A stretch of DNA of 64,000 bases from a candidate division BRC1 bacterium ADurb.Bin183 (GTDB taxonomy: Bacteria; Sumerlaeota; Sumerlaeia; MWCT01). The stretch lies in assembly GCA_002070185.1 (NCBI GenBank), contig MWCT01000006.1:5001-69000 (forward strand), in the 5' to 3' direction. This document shows, piece after piece, positions 1 through 8,964 of this stretch. The notes under the pieces are model-generated. The model was given only the letters and a program-made list of their open reading frames with translations. It ran no database searches and was not told the DNA's origin. The position numbers and the translations under genes are program-made. Numbering within the stretch: position 1 is the first letter of the stretch; each line of letters opens with the position of its first letter.

Positions 1-777
1 CGACCGCTTTCCATATCAAGCTATCAAAAAAATGAGGAACCGCTTCGGCTGCTCGCGGATAAAGACGGGCGGATTTATTTGCCAAAAGCAGACCAAGCAA
101 GCGGCGAAAAACGAATATCCCAATTTCAGATGGAGATTGAATTCGATACAACCGGGACAAAAAAAATAAAATTCGGACCCGATTACAGATTTAACTTCTA
201 TTATTTTAATCCCATTGACCCCTTTATATTATGGTTCAAAGCCGCGCTTATTGTTGGCTTCATTCTATCGCTTCCTTTCATCTTTTTCGAAATATGGAAA
301 TTTGTCACACCGGGGTTAAAAGCCAAAGAAAAAAAAGCGGTTAAACCCATTATTTTTGCAGGCGCTATTTTATTCCCCGTCGGTATGGCATTTGCCTATC
401 TCATGTTGGCGTTTGCGCTGGGGTTCTTTTCTTCCTATAGTTTCCCCGGATTAGAGCCGCGTCTGGGAATCATGCCCTATCTGAACCTTGCCCTGACCAT
501 GATGCTGGCATCCGGTTGCGTTTTCGAACTCCCGGTAATTATCGTAGTTTTGAGTTGGATGGGCATCGTCCGCGCCGCATTTCTAAGAAAATACCGACGC
601 CATGCCATCATCTTGCTTTTCATATTTGCCGCTATTATCACGCCGCCGGATGTGTTCACCATGTTTATGGTTGCATTGCCTTTGCTTTTTCTTTATGAAA
701 TATCCATAATAATATCGGCGATTATTGAAAAGCGAAAAACACAGGAATCATCATCGCCTAAGGAAGAAGAGTCTTGA
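1..777 (+). CDS. tatC: Sec-independent protein translocase subunit TatC (5' partial)
   Basis: TatC is the multispanning membrane receptor of the twin-arginine translocase, which exports folded proteins. The frame is open from the first base, so the first membrane helix lies outside the window; the TTG at 79 is only the first possible start inside it. Visible family features are the cytoplasmic loop FVTPGLKAKEKK (matching the conserved F-x-x-P-x-L...E of TatC), the FELPV segment with its membrane Glu, and the TPPD motif before the last helices. The periplasmic loop before the DPF...FK segment is about 70 residues, roughly 50 longer than in E. coli TatC. The tail is charged and cytoplasmic. The next gene starts inside its stop codon. 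A Tat-type signal is found in the window on the radical SAM protein at 56288. Confidence 0.93.
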   Translation, partial: RPLSISSYQKNEEPLRLLADKDGRIYLPKADQASGEKRISQFQMEIEFDTTGTKKIKFGPDYRFNFYYFNPIDPFILWFKAALIVGFILSLPFIFFEIWKFVTPGLKAKEKKAVKPIIFAGAILFPVGMAFAYLMLAFALGFFSSYSFPGLEPRLGIMPYLNLALTMMLASGCVFELPVIIVVLSWMGIVRAAFLRKYRRHAIILLFIFAAIITPPDVFTMFMVALPLLFLYEISIIISAIIEKRKTQESSSPKEEES

Positions 778-1685
778 ATCCTTGTGTGCTCATCATAGAT
801 CGCGATCAAAGATCGAACGAACACCTTCGGGGTTTGCTGCACCCGCGCTTTGATGTCATCGTGGCGGCAACCATGAACGAAGCCGACATATTCGTCCGAC
901 GAATGAAGTTTGAACTCATTTTAGTGGATTTCGAAATCTTCAAAGAATCGGATGCCGCTCTGAATGCCTCGATAATGCAGCATCAGACAACAGCCCGCAT
1001 CGGGCTTATTTCCACGCCGGATACAGAGCATTACCTCCCTTTTTTATTGAAATGGCGATGCTTTCACGTCCTTCCCAAACTGCCCTTCTATAACGCCCGC
1101 GACGTCCTGCTTTTTGTGGAAAACATCCTCGAACCCTCCAATGCCTTCGGCTTGGCTCGTTACCTTTCCGATGAAGCAGACTGGTCCCGAGAACGCATCG
1201 CGAATCGCAGCGACAAGAATCGTATCATCGAGGACGCGGTTAATTATTTTGCCTCTTGCGAATATGAAATCCATGAACTCTACGACGTCCGCCTCATCAT
1301 CGAGGAAGCGATAAATAACGCCCTATATCACGCCTTCCGCGATGAGCAAGGCGGGGAAAAATACCGCCCGGACACGTTTGAAACTCTGGCAATCGGCGAA
1401 GAGATGTGGATGGAATATGGCTCGGATGCCACAACCATCGGATTCAGCGCGACAGATAACCGCGGCGACTTATCGCCCGAAGTCATTATCAACAAATTAG
1501 CCAGACAATACAATAAAGAGGGACTTTTTGACGAAAGCGGGCGCGGGCTTTACCTCGCAAGGGTTTTTTCAAGCCAAATTATTTTTAATATTGAAAAGAA
1601 AAAACGCACCCAGATTGTTTGCCTGTTCTATGAAAAACGACTGAACATTCCCAAACCATTCAGCATCAATTTCATTGACGCTTGA
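774..1685 (+). CDS. Receiver domain fused to an RsbW/HATPase_c_2-type ATPase domain
   Basis: A 303-residue cytoplasmic signalling protein. Residues 1-120 look like a response-regulator receiver: acidic pocket D9/D11, phospho-acceptor candidate D52 in LILVDFEIF, and K102 followed by L-P. Residues 150-295 resemble the GHKL ATPase fold of anti-sigma kinases (RsbW/SpoIIAB): N-box EEAINNALYHAF, G1 DNRGD, G2 ESGRGLYLA. There is no histidine phospho-acceptor domain, so it is probably not a classical sensor kinase. The inferred role is an anti-sigma or switch kinase controlled by phosphorylation of its own receiver. It starts at TTG 774, overlapping the tatC stop by four bases, so the two are probably cotranslated. 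The 3' end overlaps the convergent CCA-enzyme gene by 14 bases. Confidence 0.8.
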   Translation: MNPCVLIIDRDQRSNEHLRGLLHPRFDVIVAATMNEADIFVRRMKFELILVDFEIFKESDAALNASIMQHQTTARIGLISTPDTEHYLPFLLKWRCFHVLPKLPFYNARDVLLFVENILEPSNAFGLARYLSDEADWSRERIANRSDKNRIIEDAVNYFASCEYEIHELYDVRLIIEEAINNALYHAFRDEQGGEKYRPDTFETLAIGEEMWMEYGSDATTIGFSATDNRGDLSPEVIINKLARQYNKEGLFDESGRGLYLARVFSSQIIFNIEKKKRTQIVCLFYEKRLNIPKPFSINFIDA

Positions 1686-3030
1686 CCTCTGGAAGCGGAA
1701 ACTCTTTCGCCGACAAGGCAAGCGCATCCGCTCGATTTTTTATCTCGCCTTCCAGCTGGGCTTCTTGAATCCGATTCAGAATTTCCTTAAAAAGCGGGCC
1801 CGGTTTGTATCCAGCCGCGATGAGGTCTTCGCCGGTCACGAGAGGGGGCGGGATAATCTCCTTTTGCTCCGCGCGGAATTCTTCAAGTTTATCCCGGCAG
1901 AATTCATAATTTTCAAGCCCGCCATGGCTTGCAAGACAATCCGCCCGATGCAGCTCCAAATCCTCCTCTATGTTCGGATGCGACAGAAATCTCCTCAATG
2001 TTGAAATACGCATATCCTTGACAGAAAGAAAGTGCATGTGGCGCGCAACAAGGTCTGTGATTTTTTCTCGCTCATCATTGGAAAAACACAACCGTCGGCA
2101 AATAGCGTCCGCCATCAACGCGCCGATTTTAGTATGACCGTCAAAACGAATGCGCTCCGCCTTGGTGAATGTCGGAGGTTTCCCGATATCATGTAGCAGA
2201 CAACCGAATGCAAGCGCGGCGGATGGACTCCGCAATGCGTCAAGGGAAAGCTTCGTATGTTCAAAACAATCCCCCTCCGGATGAAATTCCTCCGGCTGCG
2301 GAACGCCTTTGAGGGCTTGAACCTCCGGCAGAATTTCTTTAAGAATGCGCGAGTTTTCCAACATCTCAAGGGCTTTCCCGCGATTCTCTTCAGTAAAAAT
2401 CCTGATTAACTCATCGCGAACCCGTTCTGCGCTTATCCTTTTAATCAAGCTTGAGCATGACAACATCGCCCGCCATGTCTCATCCTCGATGGGAAAATTA
2501 AATCGAATGGAAAAACGAACGGCTCGGAGCAAACGGAGGGCATCCTCGCCAAAGCGATCCTCCGCCTTGCCGATGCAACGCAAAATCCCTTTCTGCAGAT
2601 CTTCGCGTCCTTTGACAAAATCAAGAAGACGCCCTGAAATCGGATCCCAGAACAAGGCATTGATTGTAAAATCTCTACGCATGGCGTCCTGACGGACGTC
2701 CGAAAAATGCACCTCGCTGGGATGGCGATTATCAAGGTAGGCGCCATCCGACCGAAAAGTTGCCACCTCGATTTTTATATCGCCCACCATCGCAACAACA
2801 ACGCCGAAATGGGCGCCGACCGCTATCGTTTTGGGCAACAACCTCATCACCGTCTGAGGGGATGCGCTTGTGGCGATGTCAATCTCCTGAATCGGCAGGT
2901 TCAGCAATTTGTCTCTGACGCAGCCGCCCACCCAAAAAGCGTCATGCCCGGCATTGCGAAGAGTCTGAAGAACTTCGAGCGCCGCTTTTTCAATTTCCGA
3001 TTGACGGCTGTTGATTCCGGTTTGATTCAT
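1672..3030 (-). CDS. cca: CCA tRNA nucleotidyltransferase / poly(A) polymerase family protein with HD domain
   Basis: A class II nucleotidyltransferase that adds or repairs the tRNA 3' CCA. Residues about 25-165 hold the head domain: GGCVRD, the metal-binding EIDIAT, and RRDFTINAL. The neck follows with EDALRLLRAVRF and ERVRDELIRIF. A C-terminal HD phosphohydrolase domain is visible as CLLHDIGKP. The order head-neck-HD fits CCA-adding enzymes of E. coli/PcnB-like type; whether it adds CCA, only A, or only CC cannot be decided from motifs alone. The tRNA gene at 43232 encodes its own CCA. It is the last gene of a minus-strand operon: its ATG overlaps the stop of the upstream gene as ATGA. Confidence 0.9.
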   Translation of the reverse strand: MNQTGINSRQSEIEKAALEVLQTLRNAGHDAFWVGGCVRDKLLNLPIQEIDIATSASPQTVMRLLPKTIAVGAHFGVVVAMVGDIKIEVATFRSDGAYLDNRHPSEVHFSDVRQDAMRRDFTINALFWDPISGRLLDFVKGREDLQKGILRCIGKAEDRFGEDALRLLRAVRFSIRFNFPIEDETWRAMLSCSSLIKRISAERVRDELIRIFTEENRGKALEMLENSRILKEILPEVQALKGVPQPEEFHPEGDCFEHTKLSLDALRSPSAALAFGCLLHDIGKPPTFTKAERIRFDGHTKIGALMADAICRRLCFSNDEREKITDLVARHMHFLSVKDMRISTLRRFLSHPNIEEDLELHRADCLASHGGLENYEFCRDKLEEFRAEQKEIIPPPLVTGEDLIAAGYKPGPLFKEILNRIQEAQLEGEIKNRADALALSAKEFPLPEVKRQ

Positions 3031-4628
3031 GTTTTATTCACGCCTTTTTTTAGGGAAATAAAAACAATGAACCCGCCGCAAATGGGGATACTTCCCTCCG
3101 GAGCGGGCTCGTCTGTCCAAACCGCAAGCGGATAATTTTCATAAGGTTCGCTGGAATAAAGATTATAAGAAAGAATGCCGCCTTGCCACATCAAAGATTT
3201 GACTTGAACCTCCGGCAATTTCTCCGCCGGATAAAAACCATTTTCGGCGATTGGATATTTTTTGCGATAATCAATAAAACGAAAAGGCGCGGGCGAATTT
3301 TCAATATAGATAATTTGGAAATCTGAGTCGTAGTAAAAAACATGCGGGGGATACTGCCCGCCGCCTGATTGCCAATCGGATGGTTTGCGAACATCCGGAT
3401 GGATAAATTGAACTTCATCCTTGCAGGTCAGCGGGTCTTCAAGGCGAAGACATTGGGCTGGCTCCTGCGGCATGGGATATTTCAAATCCAGCCATGCGGC
3501 AACCTCGCCCATTGTCGCAGGCGTCAAACCAATCGGCAGATCCGAAAAAAAGCGGTTGTAATACTCCAATCCCGATTTATTCCATGAATCATGATCCTCC
3601 TGATGGATGGTCAGGACTATCATATCATTGTATTCCTTATTTTTCAGCAGCTCGCGCGCAAGGCGGTGATAATAATCATCCTGATGAGCGGCGATAGATG
3701 TGCAAAGAATATCGTCCACATCGGTTGAGAACATGACAGCGCCGCTTGCTCCTCCCGGCACATGGATAGTGTTTATCAAATCTCGAAACGTCCATTGAAA
3801 TATCCACAAAGGGAGCGGCATGCGGCTTGGAATTCTGAAATTTGCCGCATCCGGGCGATAAGGGTTCCAAGGACAGCCGCCGTGAAACATGCTTGTGTCG
3901 CATGTGAAGTGGTCGAAACCCACACCCCAAATGGCGTTGATTCCCAGTTCGGCGGCAGCATGTGTGAAATTGGTTCCAACGCTCCCAATAAATTGATCTA
4001 TGGCGACGGTTGAAACGCGCCGTTGAAAAACCTTTTCGAGGTTTTGAATCCCTTCGCGCATCAAATTTACCGTTTCGTTAAGAGTCTTATCCAGATTGTA
4101 ATTAACAGGATTGAAATGGCTGTATGAAGATGGCATGAAGGCAAATTCATCGCCATGAAGTTTTAGCCCTTTTTCAAAATAATCAAGATGCGCCTCAGCG
4201 ACAGGCGGGTCAATAAACCATGTTATTGGCAAGCCGTTTTCATGAAGAATCCGTTCCATATTGCCGACATGGATAAAGGCGTCGCCATGTTTATCCTCCC
4301 CGCAACACAAATGATGCGGCAGCCGGTCTTGCAAAGAGGGATCCCACTTTTCGTGTCGGTTGCATGAAAGGGCAGCGATGATAAAAGCCTCCTTCTCAGA
4401 GAAGACAACAACAGGTATTGAAAAAATGTTATTTTGATGCAGGGATTTGAAAATCACCCTTCCCCGACCAGTCCGGTTGGCAACGAATGTAGTAACGCCT
4501 TTTTCATAATCACATACGGCATGAATATAAGAAGGGCATTCTTTGATTTCCCCAATAGGCAAGCCTCTTCCATGTTTCCATCGGATGGAGCGCCCTGCAA
4601 TCAAAACAATAAATTGGTCAGGATACAT
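3027..4628 (-). CDS. Putative polysaccharide-deacetylase-like barrel protein
   Basis: A protein of about 533 residues that is not firmly recognised. After an N-terminal region of about 90 residues comes a stretch that reads like the start of a NodB/polysaccharide-deacetylase barrel: an early acidic strand (GEDKHGD), then NGLPITWFIDP, then LHGDEFAFMPSSYSHFNP with paired His and Asp residues, and later VLTIHQEDHDSW. These could form a metal site, but the canonical motifs are not all present. No signal peptide is evident. An upstream GTG at 4706 would overlap the previous gene by 61 bases; the ATG at 4628, 17 bases after that gene's stop, is preferred although its SD is weak. It lies between the uridine-kinase-like gene and the CCA enzyme, overlapping the latter by four bases. 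Confidence 0.6.
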   Translation of the reverse strand: MYPDQFIVLIAGRSIRWKHGRGLPIGEIKECPSYIHAVCDYEKGVTTFVANRTGRGRVIFKSLHQNNIFSIPVVVFSEKEAFIIAALSCNRHEKWDPSLQDRLPHHLCCGEDKHGDAFIHVGNMERILHENGLPITWFIDPPVAEAHLDYFEKGLKLHGDEFAFMPSSYSHFNPVNYNLDKTLNETVNLMREGIQNLEKVFQRRVSTVAIDQFIGSVGTNFTHAAAELGINAIWGVGFDHFTCDTSMFHGGCPWNPYRPDAANFRIPSRMPLPLWIFQWTFRDLINTIHVPGGASGAVMFSTDVDDILCTSIAAHQDDYYHRLARELLKNKEYNDMIVLTIHQEDHDSWNKSGLEYYNRFFSDLPIGLTPATMGEVAAWLDLKYPMPQEPAQCLRLEDPLTCKDEVQFIHPDVRKPSDWQSGGGQYPPHVFYYDSDFQIIYIENSPAPFRFIDYRKKYPIAENGFYPAEKLPEVQVKSLMWQGGILSYNLYSSEPYENYPLAVWTDEPAPEGSIPICGGFIVFISLKKGVNKT

Positions 4629-4645
4629 AACCGAAAAATTATCCG

Positions 4646-5989
4646 TCAGTATTTGTAAACGCTCCCGCCGATATATTCGCGCATGAGCGAGTTGCGGGGG
4701 ATGCACGAATCATCATCAATAGGCGTGACAGCGTTCAAAAGTTCATAAACGCGTCTTGCGCGAATAAAAGCGTCGTATCGCTTCGGTTGGTCTTTATAGG
4801 CGTTGTATATCTGGTCCATATATTTCCACAGATATTTTTTATGAACCGAAAGTTCATAAGGAAGCGAGCCGTTGAAAATATAATTGGCTTGGCTGATAAA
4901 CGGGACAATATATTGCATCTCAGACTTGCGGACGTAATGCCAATGCCCCACAGTCATTTCGGGCGAATAGCTCCGAGCCCATGAATCGCGCACCATACGG
5001 CGAAGCATGCGAAGGTCAGCCCAACGCATAAACTCGCCGTCGGGGGTCTTAATCTGGCAGAGCGCCTCGATATACATTTTATATTTTACATCAACCGGAA
5101 CGCTGGCAGTTAGCGGTTCATAAAGACCATGAAGACTGTCAATCAAGAGAATCTGATTTGCCTCCATGTGAAAGGGCGTCGTCTTATGCTCGCGTTGTCC
5201 AGTCTTAAAATTATAAAAAGGCATCTGAATCTCTTCGCCGCGTATCAACGCCGCAAGGTGTTCATTAATCAGTTCAATATCAAGCGATTCAGGACGTTCA
5301 AAATCATAATCCCCGAATTCATCTTTTGGATGCTCTTTGAGATTTTTGTAATAATTATCCAGCCCTATGGTCGTCAGAGATATTTTTTCTTCGGCAAGAC
5401 GCTCGCCAATTTTGATAGTGGTGGTAGTCTTGCCTGAACTGGAAGGACCGGCAATGATGACGATGCGGATTTTATCTTTTTTCTTTAAAATGGATTGCGC
5501 CAGATTATCTATCTCATCGTGATAAACCTTTTCAGCCGCCTCGATGATGATAGGCAGCGTCCCGCGGCGCACATGTTCGTTCAAATGTTCGACAGATTCG
5601 CAGCCATAATCAACATTCCATGAAAGGACGTCCCATAAAATCTTATACGGGACAGTCTCCGCCACTTCGCCGGACTTGCGCCCTTCGCGCAGGTGGGCGT
5701 GCTCTTTGCGGTAATTGGCGTATGCCCGCGCTGTGGCTTGATGGTCGTTTTGCTCAAGCACTTTAATCACAATATCCTGAATTTCCTCAACGGTAGGTCT
5801 TTCGCCCGCCTCAAAGGTTTCATTAAGGACGCGCACCACCTCATCGGAGAGTTCTTTTGCCCGATTGATATCTTCGCCGCCGATGGAGCGAGCCGCGCGA
5901 AATATAGCATCTGTCACTCTATCCTGATCAAATTGAACTAAACGTCCGTTGCGTTTGTAGATATAAGTTATATGGCTATCTACCGTCAT
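4646..5989 (-). CDS. ATP-cone domain fused to uridine kinase / phosphoribulokinase-type kinase
   Basis: A 447-residue cytoplasmic kinase. Residues 5-100 form an ATP-cone (YKRNGRLVQFD, ending in QATARAYANYRKEH), the nucleotide-sensing module best known from ribonucleotide reductases and NrdR. After a linker of about 75 residues the P-loop GPSSSGKTTT (181-190) opens a uridine kinase/PRK-type domain with LDNYYKN as the expected substrate-binding segment. The likely role is nucleoside phosphorylation tuned by ATP/dATP level, an inference from domain content. The start at ATG 5989 is chosen because AAGGGAG lies seven bases upstream; the frame stays open to 6091 without an SD. It is the first gene of the operon with the deacetylase-like and CCA genes. 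Confidence 0.85.
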   Translation of the reverse strand: MTVDSHITYIYKRNGRLVQFDQDRVTDAIFRAARSIGGEDINRAKELSDEVVRVLNETFEAGERPTVEEIQDIVIKVLEQNDHQATARAYANYRKEHAHLREGRKSGEVAETVPYKILWDVLSWNVDYGCESVEHLNEHVRRGTLPIIIEAAEKVYHDEIDNLAQSILKKKDKIRIVIIAGPSSSGKTTTTIKIGERLAEEKISLTTIGLDNYYKNLKEHPKDEFGDYDFERPESLDIELINEHLAALIRGEEIQMPFYNFKTGQREHKTTPFHMEANQILLIDSLHGLYEPLTASVPVDVKYKMYIEALCQIKTPDGEFMRWADLRMLRRMVRDSWARSYSPEMTVGHWHYVRKSEMQYIVPFISQANYIFNGSLPYELSVHKKYLWKYMDQIYNAYKDQPKRYDAFIRARRVYELLNAVTPIDDDSCIPRNSLMREYIGGSVYKY

Positions 5990-6063
5990 GGCGGCTCTCC
6001 CTTTTAATAATGAACCTTGCGATTTATAATAGGGATAATCAATGCCCCGCATCTCGTTGTAAA

Positions 6064-6097
6064 GAAAAAAGGGCGTGATCTCAAAGACCACACCCTT
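6064..6097 (-). terminator. Rho-independent terminator after the secreted protein gene
   Basis: On the minus strand a 13-bp stem with two G-T wobbles (AAAGGGTGTGGTC against GATCACGCCCTTT) and a five-base loop is followed by TTTTTTCTT. It lies between the stop at 6122 and the start at 5989, so it should separate the secreted-protein transcript from the kinase operon. Confidence 0.8.
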
Positions 6098-6121
6098 TAA
6101 ATATCCGCAGCCGAATCCTGC

Positions 6122-7783
6122 TTATGGTTTGGGGAAACTCTGGATGACAACCTTATCCAAATACACGCGCCCAAATTGCGCGATGCGGACTGCCGGAGAG
6201 CTGGTTGCCACAATGTCAAAGTCCAGCACGATTGAATTCAGCGGGAAGAAATCTTTGCTGCCGGGATACACATCCTGCGGCGATTCAAAAAAGAGCGGAT
6301 AATCGCGTCCATCTGCTGTGGGCATCTGGGCGCAATTTTCGTCAACCTGGCGAACAGAGCGAAATGCCATTGTGTCAAAAGCGCCATTGCTGACACGCAT
6401 GCGAATCATAGGCAGGGAGCTTCTGGCGCTTTCAGATTCACAACGAAGGGTGAATGTGATTTTATAAAGACGATCCGCTTCAAACCGCTGAGTCGCCTTA
6501 TCAATTTGCAAGCCCCATGCGCCGAAGGTCAGGGGAGTTTTTGAAATGCCGGGCTCGGCTTCAAGCCAAACGCCGGTTGTGCTGACGCCGCTGGTCGCTG
6601 CATCAAAAGCAGGAACGCTATAAGGAGCCCAGTTGTCCATGAAATCTTCAACCGAATCATAAATAAATTCGCTAAAAGGCTCCATTGTTGGCGGAGCAAA
6701 ACGCATAACTTCGATAGAATTGCACCAGACCGCGCCGCTTTGCTCCGGCGTGAAGTCAACAACGTCAAAATAAAGACGAAGATTGCGGCACATCTTATCC
6801 TCGGTAGTCGGCTGATAATAATAGGAATTATAGACGCTCCAGTCAGTAGTCAGACTATTATTGCCCTTGTCAATAATAAGGTTGGCGCTGGTCAAAGTTT
6901 TGAAATCGCTCCAGCGCATACGAACCTGCGGCACAAACTGCTTGTTGGGCTGATCCGTTTTCAGCTCATATCGGGCAAGATACAGATAATCCTTCTCATA
7001 TTCCAGCGTAACATTGTATTTAGTTTGCCAACTGCCGAACACATTCGAGGTTGAGTTATCATCAATGCCAATGACGCCCGTATCCGTTAGAACCGGTGAT
7101 ATGATGAAATCGCCAAGTTCATCGTTTATGACAGTTCCGCTCGGCGTTGGGAACGGCTCCCAGCCTTCTGAGTCCGGATCGTCAAAGGGAAACATAACGC
7201 CAAAGGGCGGAGGCGCAGACACCTGATCGAAAGCGCCGCGAAGCGAAGTGATTGTGATAGATTTAGATGCAACGCCAAAGCCATCCGAGGCATAAATGAT
7301 TATGTTGCCGTCGGAAAGCTCCTGCGCCGCCGGATTGTAAGAGTATTCGCTATCTTTTTGAGGGCAGGCTTTGATGTCCCAGATGGAAAGCCATGGATTG
7401 CGATTTGCCGTATCCACCGCATTTGTCAGTTCCTTAGCGCCGGGAAATAATGCATCGGCTGGGTCATCCAGTTGAGTAATCCCATTAATTTCATAATTGT
7501 CAATTTCGCCGTCCGGTCCATCGGGATCCTCATAGAAAGACCACAAGATAAAAGAAGTCGGAGTATCCATGTCGCAAACATAATAATCAAGATTAATAGC
7601 ATTTGGAAAACGAAACCAACCGCCCACCGTTTGCCCGCTGATAATCTCTCCTTCATCTTCAATATCCCCAATAATGATAACATCGGGAATATTCCCGATA
7701 ACCGGTGGAAAAGTTTCCGCCATCGCCGTCAATGCCAGCAGCATTACCGCAAGAACCATTCCCGCTTTGTGCAAACACCTCAT
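6122..7783 (-). CDS. Secreted protein with two beta-sandwich-like modules, function unknown
   Basis: A 553-residue protein with a Sec signal peptide (residues 1-22, cleavage near AMAET). After an N-terminal region of about 190 residues come two copies of a module of about 120-130 residues, at about 249-365 and 420-553. Each opens with a FG-x-W motif (VFGSW, TFGAW), has a central P-x-x-R-M-R-[WV] motif (PQVRMRW, PMIRMRV) and ends in a hydrophobic strand (SIEVMRF, KVVIQSF). The same module occurs once in the secreted protein at 52764-53975. A jelly-roll or carbohydrate-binding-like fold is plausible but not shown. AAAGGGGTG before the ATG is a good SD, and a terminator follows. No enzyme motif was seen. 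Confidence 0.8.
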   Translation of the reverse strand: MRCLHKAGMVLAVMLLALTAMAETFPPVIGNIPDVIIIGDIEDEGEIISGQTVGGWFRFPNAINLDYYVCDMDTPTSFILWSFYEDPDGPDGEIDNYEINGITQLDDPADALFPGAKELTNAVDTANRNPWLSIWDIKACPQKDSEYSYNPAAQELSDGNIIIYASDGFGVASKSITITSLRGAFDQVSAPPPFGVMFPFDDPDSEGWEPFPTPSGTVINDELGDFIISPVLTDTGVIGIDDNSTSNVFGSWQTKYNVTLEYEKDYLYLARYELKTDQPNKQFVPQVRMRWSDFKTLTSANLIIDKGNNSLTTDWSVYNSYYYQPTTEDKMCRNLRLYFDVVDFTPEQSGAVWCNSIEVMRFAPPTMEPFSEFIYDSVEDFMDNWAPYSVPAFDAATSGVSTTGVWLEAEPGISKTPLTFGAWGLQIDKATQRFEADRLYKITFTLRCESESARSSLPMIRMRVSNGAFDTMAFRSVRQVDENCAQMPTADGRDYPLFFESPQDVYPGSKDFFPLNSIVLDFDIVATSSPAVRIAQFGRVYLDKVVIQSFPKP

Positions 7784-8037
7784 AAGTACACCCCTTTCAA
7801 AAATCTGTATTTTATTCTAAATACACCCACCCGCATCCTACAAAAAAGATGCGCCAACCCAGAAGATTCAACAGTAAATCTTCTTCACATATCAAACAAA
7901 GCCATCACTAAATTCCATATTTTAACCCGTCAAGATAAAAGTCTAAAAAACAACAAAAGTTTTCCTTGATTTGTTTGGCGGGAATAAACAGATGGTATAT
8001 TTATATTGTTTGCATAGATATATTTAGGAGAATACAA

Positions 8038-8952
8038 ATGCTGTCTTTGAGAACGCTTGCCGAAAAAGATATTCCCCTTCTTACGGAAATATGCCGTTTG
8101 GGAATGGAATACGACGTTTGGTATGAAGACCTCCTGAAACAAAAAACGATTCAAGCAAAAGATTATCAGTCCGAACTGGGTTTGGTCGCAGAAATTGACG
8201 GCGAGCCGGCTGGTTTTGTGCAGGGGGTTATGGGAAAGCGCCGCGATGAAACATTCGGATGGATTCGCCTCCTTGCCGTTCATCCAAAATTCCGCTGTCA
8301 AAGCGTTGGAACAACTCTTTTAAAAGAAATCGAAAAACGCCTTGAGGCTCAGGGCGCGGCAGGCGTCTCTATCATGGACGTCGCGGCAAATTATCAAATG
8401 CCCGGCGTTGATTTTCGATACAAGGAAGCCTTTTGTTTTCTCATTAAAAACGGATATGAACGCGGCATCCCGAATCATAATCTCATCTGCGATGTTCGCC
8501 CGGATATGGCTGACCCTTTTTTGGCGGATATCGAGCGGCTCAAAGGCGAAGACTTTACCATCCGGCGCGCTCAACAATCAGATTGGGACAGCCTTGTGAA
8601 ATTCCTAAAAGCCAACTGGCCCGCATGGGTGGACGAAGCCGCTGGCGCGTATGATAATGATCCCATCACCCTCTATATCTGCATCCACAAAGGCGAGGTT
8701 GTCGGATTTTCCGGATATGAAGGCAACAACAGAGGCATGGGATGGTTTGGACCTATGGGCGTTGACCCTGTCACCCGCGGGAAAAAAATCGGCGCCTTTA
8801 TCCTCCTTTTATGCCTGCGCGACCTTGCACTTATGGGGCATCGAAAGGCAATCATCCCTTGGGTTGGTCCGATTCGTTTTTATGATAAAATCTGCCAAGC
8901 GAAAATTGAACGCATCTTCTGGACATTCACCAAGCGTTTGAAAAAAGGTTAA
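8038..8952 (+). CDS. Tandem GNAT-family N-acetyltransferase
   Basis: A 304-residue cytoplasmic protein with two GNAT folds. The first (about 1-150) shows LLAVHPKFRCQSVGTTLL, the acetyl-CoA pyrophosphate loop of the R/Q-x-x-G-x-G/A type. The second (about 175-304) shows GVDPVTRGKKIGAFIL and ends with PIRFYDKICQAKIERIF, typical of the last strand of the fold. The substrate is unknown. The start is ATG 8038 behind TAGGAGAA; the frame is open to 7966 but has no SD there. The next gene starts 12 bases downstream, so it probably leads an operon with the zinc-ribbon protein and the nucleotide-sugar dehydratase. An acetyltransferase for an amino-sugar would suit that context, but this is a guess. Confidence 0.82.
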   Translation: MLSLRTLAEKDIPLLTEICRLGMEYDVWYEDLLKQKTIQAKDYQSELGLVAEIDGEPAGFVQGVMGKRRDETFGWIRLLAVHPKFRCQSVGTTLLKEIEKRLEAQGAAGVSIMDVAANYQMPGVDFRYKEAFCFLIKNGYERGIPNHNLICDVRPDMADPFLADIERLKGEDFTIRRAQQSDWDSLVKFLKANWPAWVDEAAGAYDNDPITLYICIHKGEVVGFSGYEGNNRGMGWFGPMGVDPVTRGKKIGAFILLLCLRDLALMGHRKAIIPWVGPIRFYDKICQAKIERIFWTFTKRLKKG

Positions 8953-8964
8953 TGAGGAATAAAA

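Noticed and set aside
4629-4706. GTG 4706 as start of the deacetylase-like gene
   Set aside because: It would overlap the upstream kinase gene by 61 bases; ATG 4628 avoids this.
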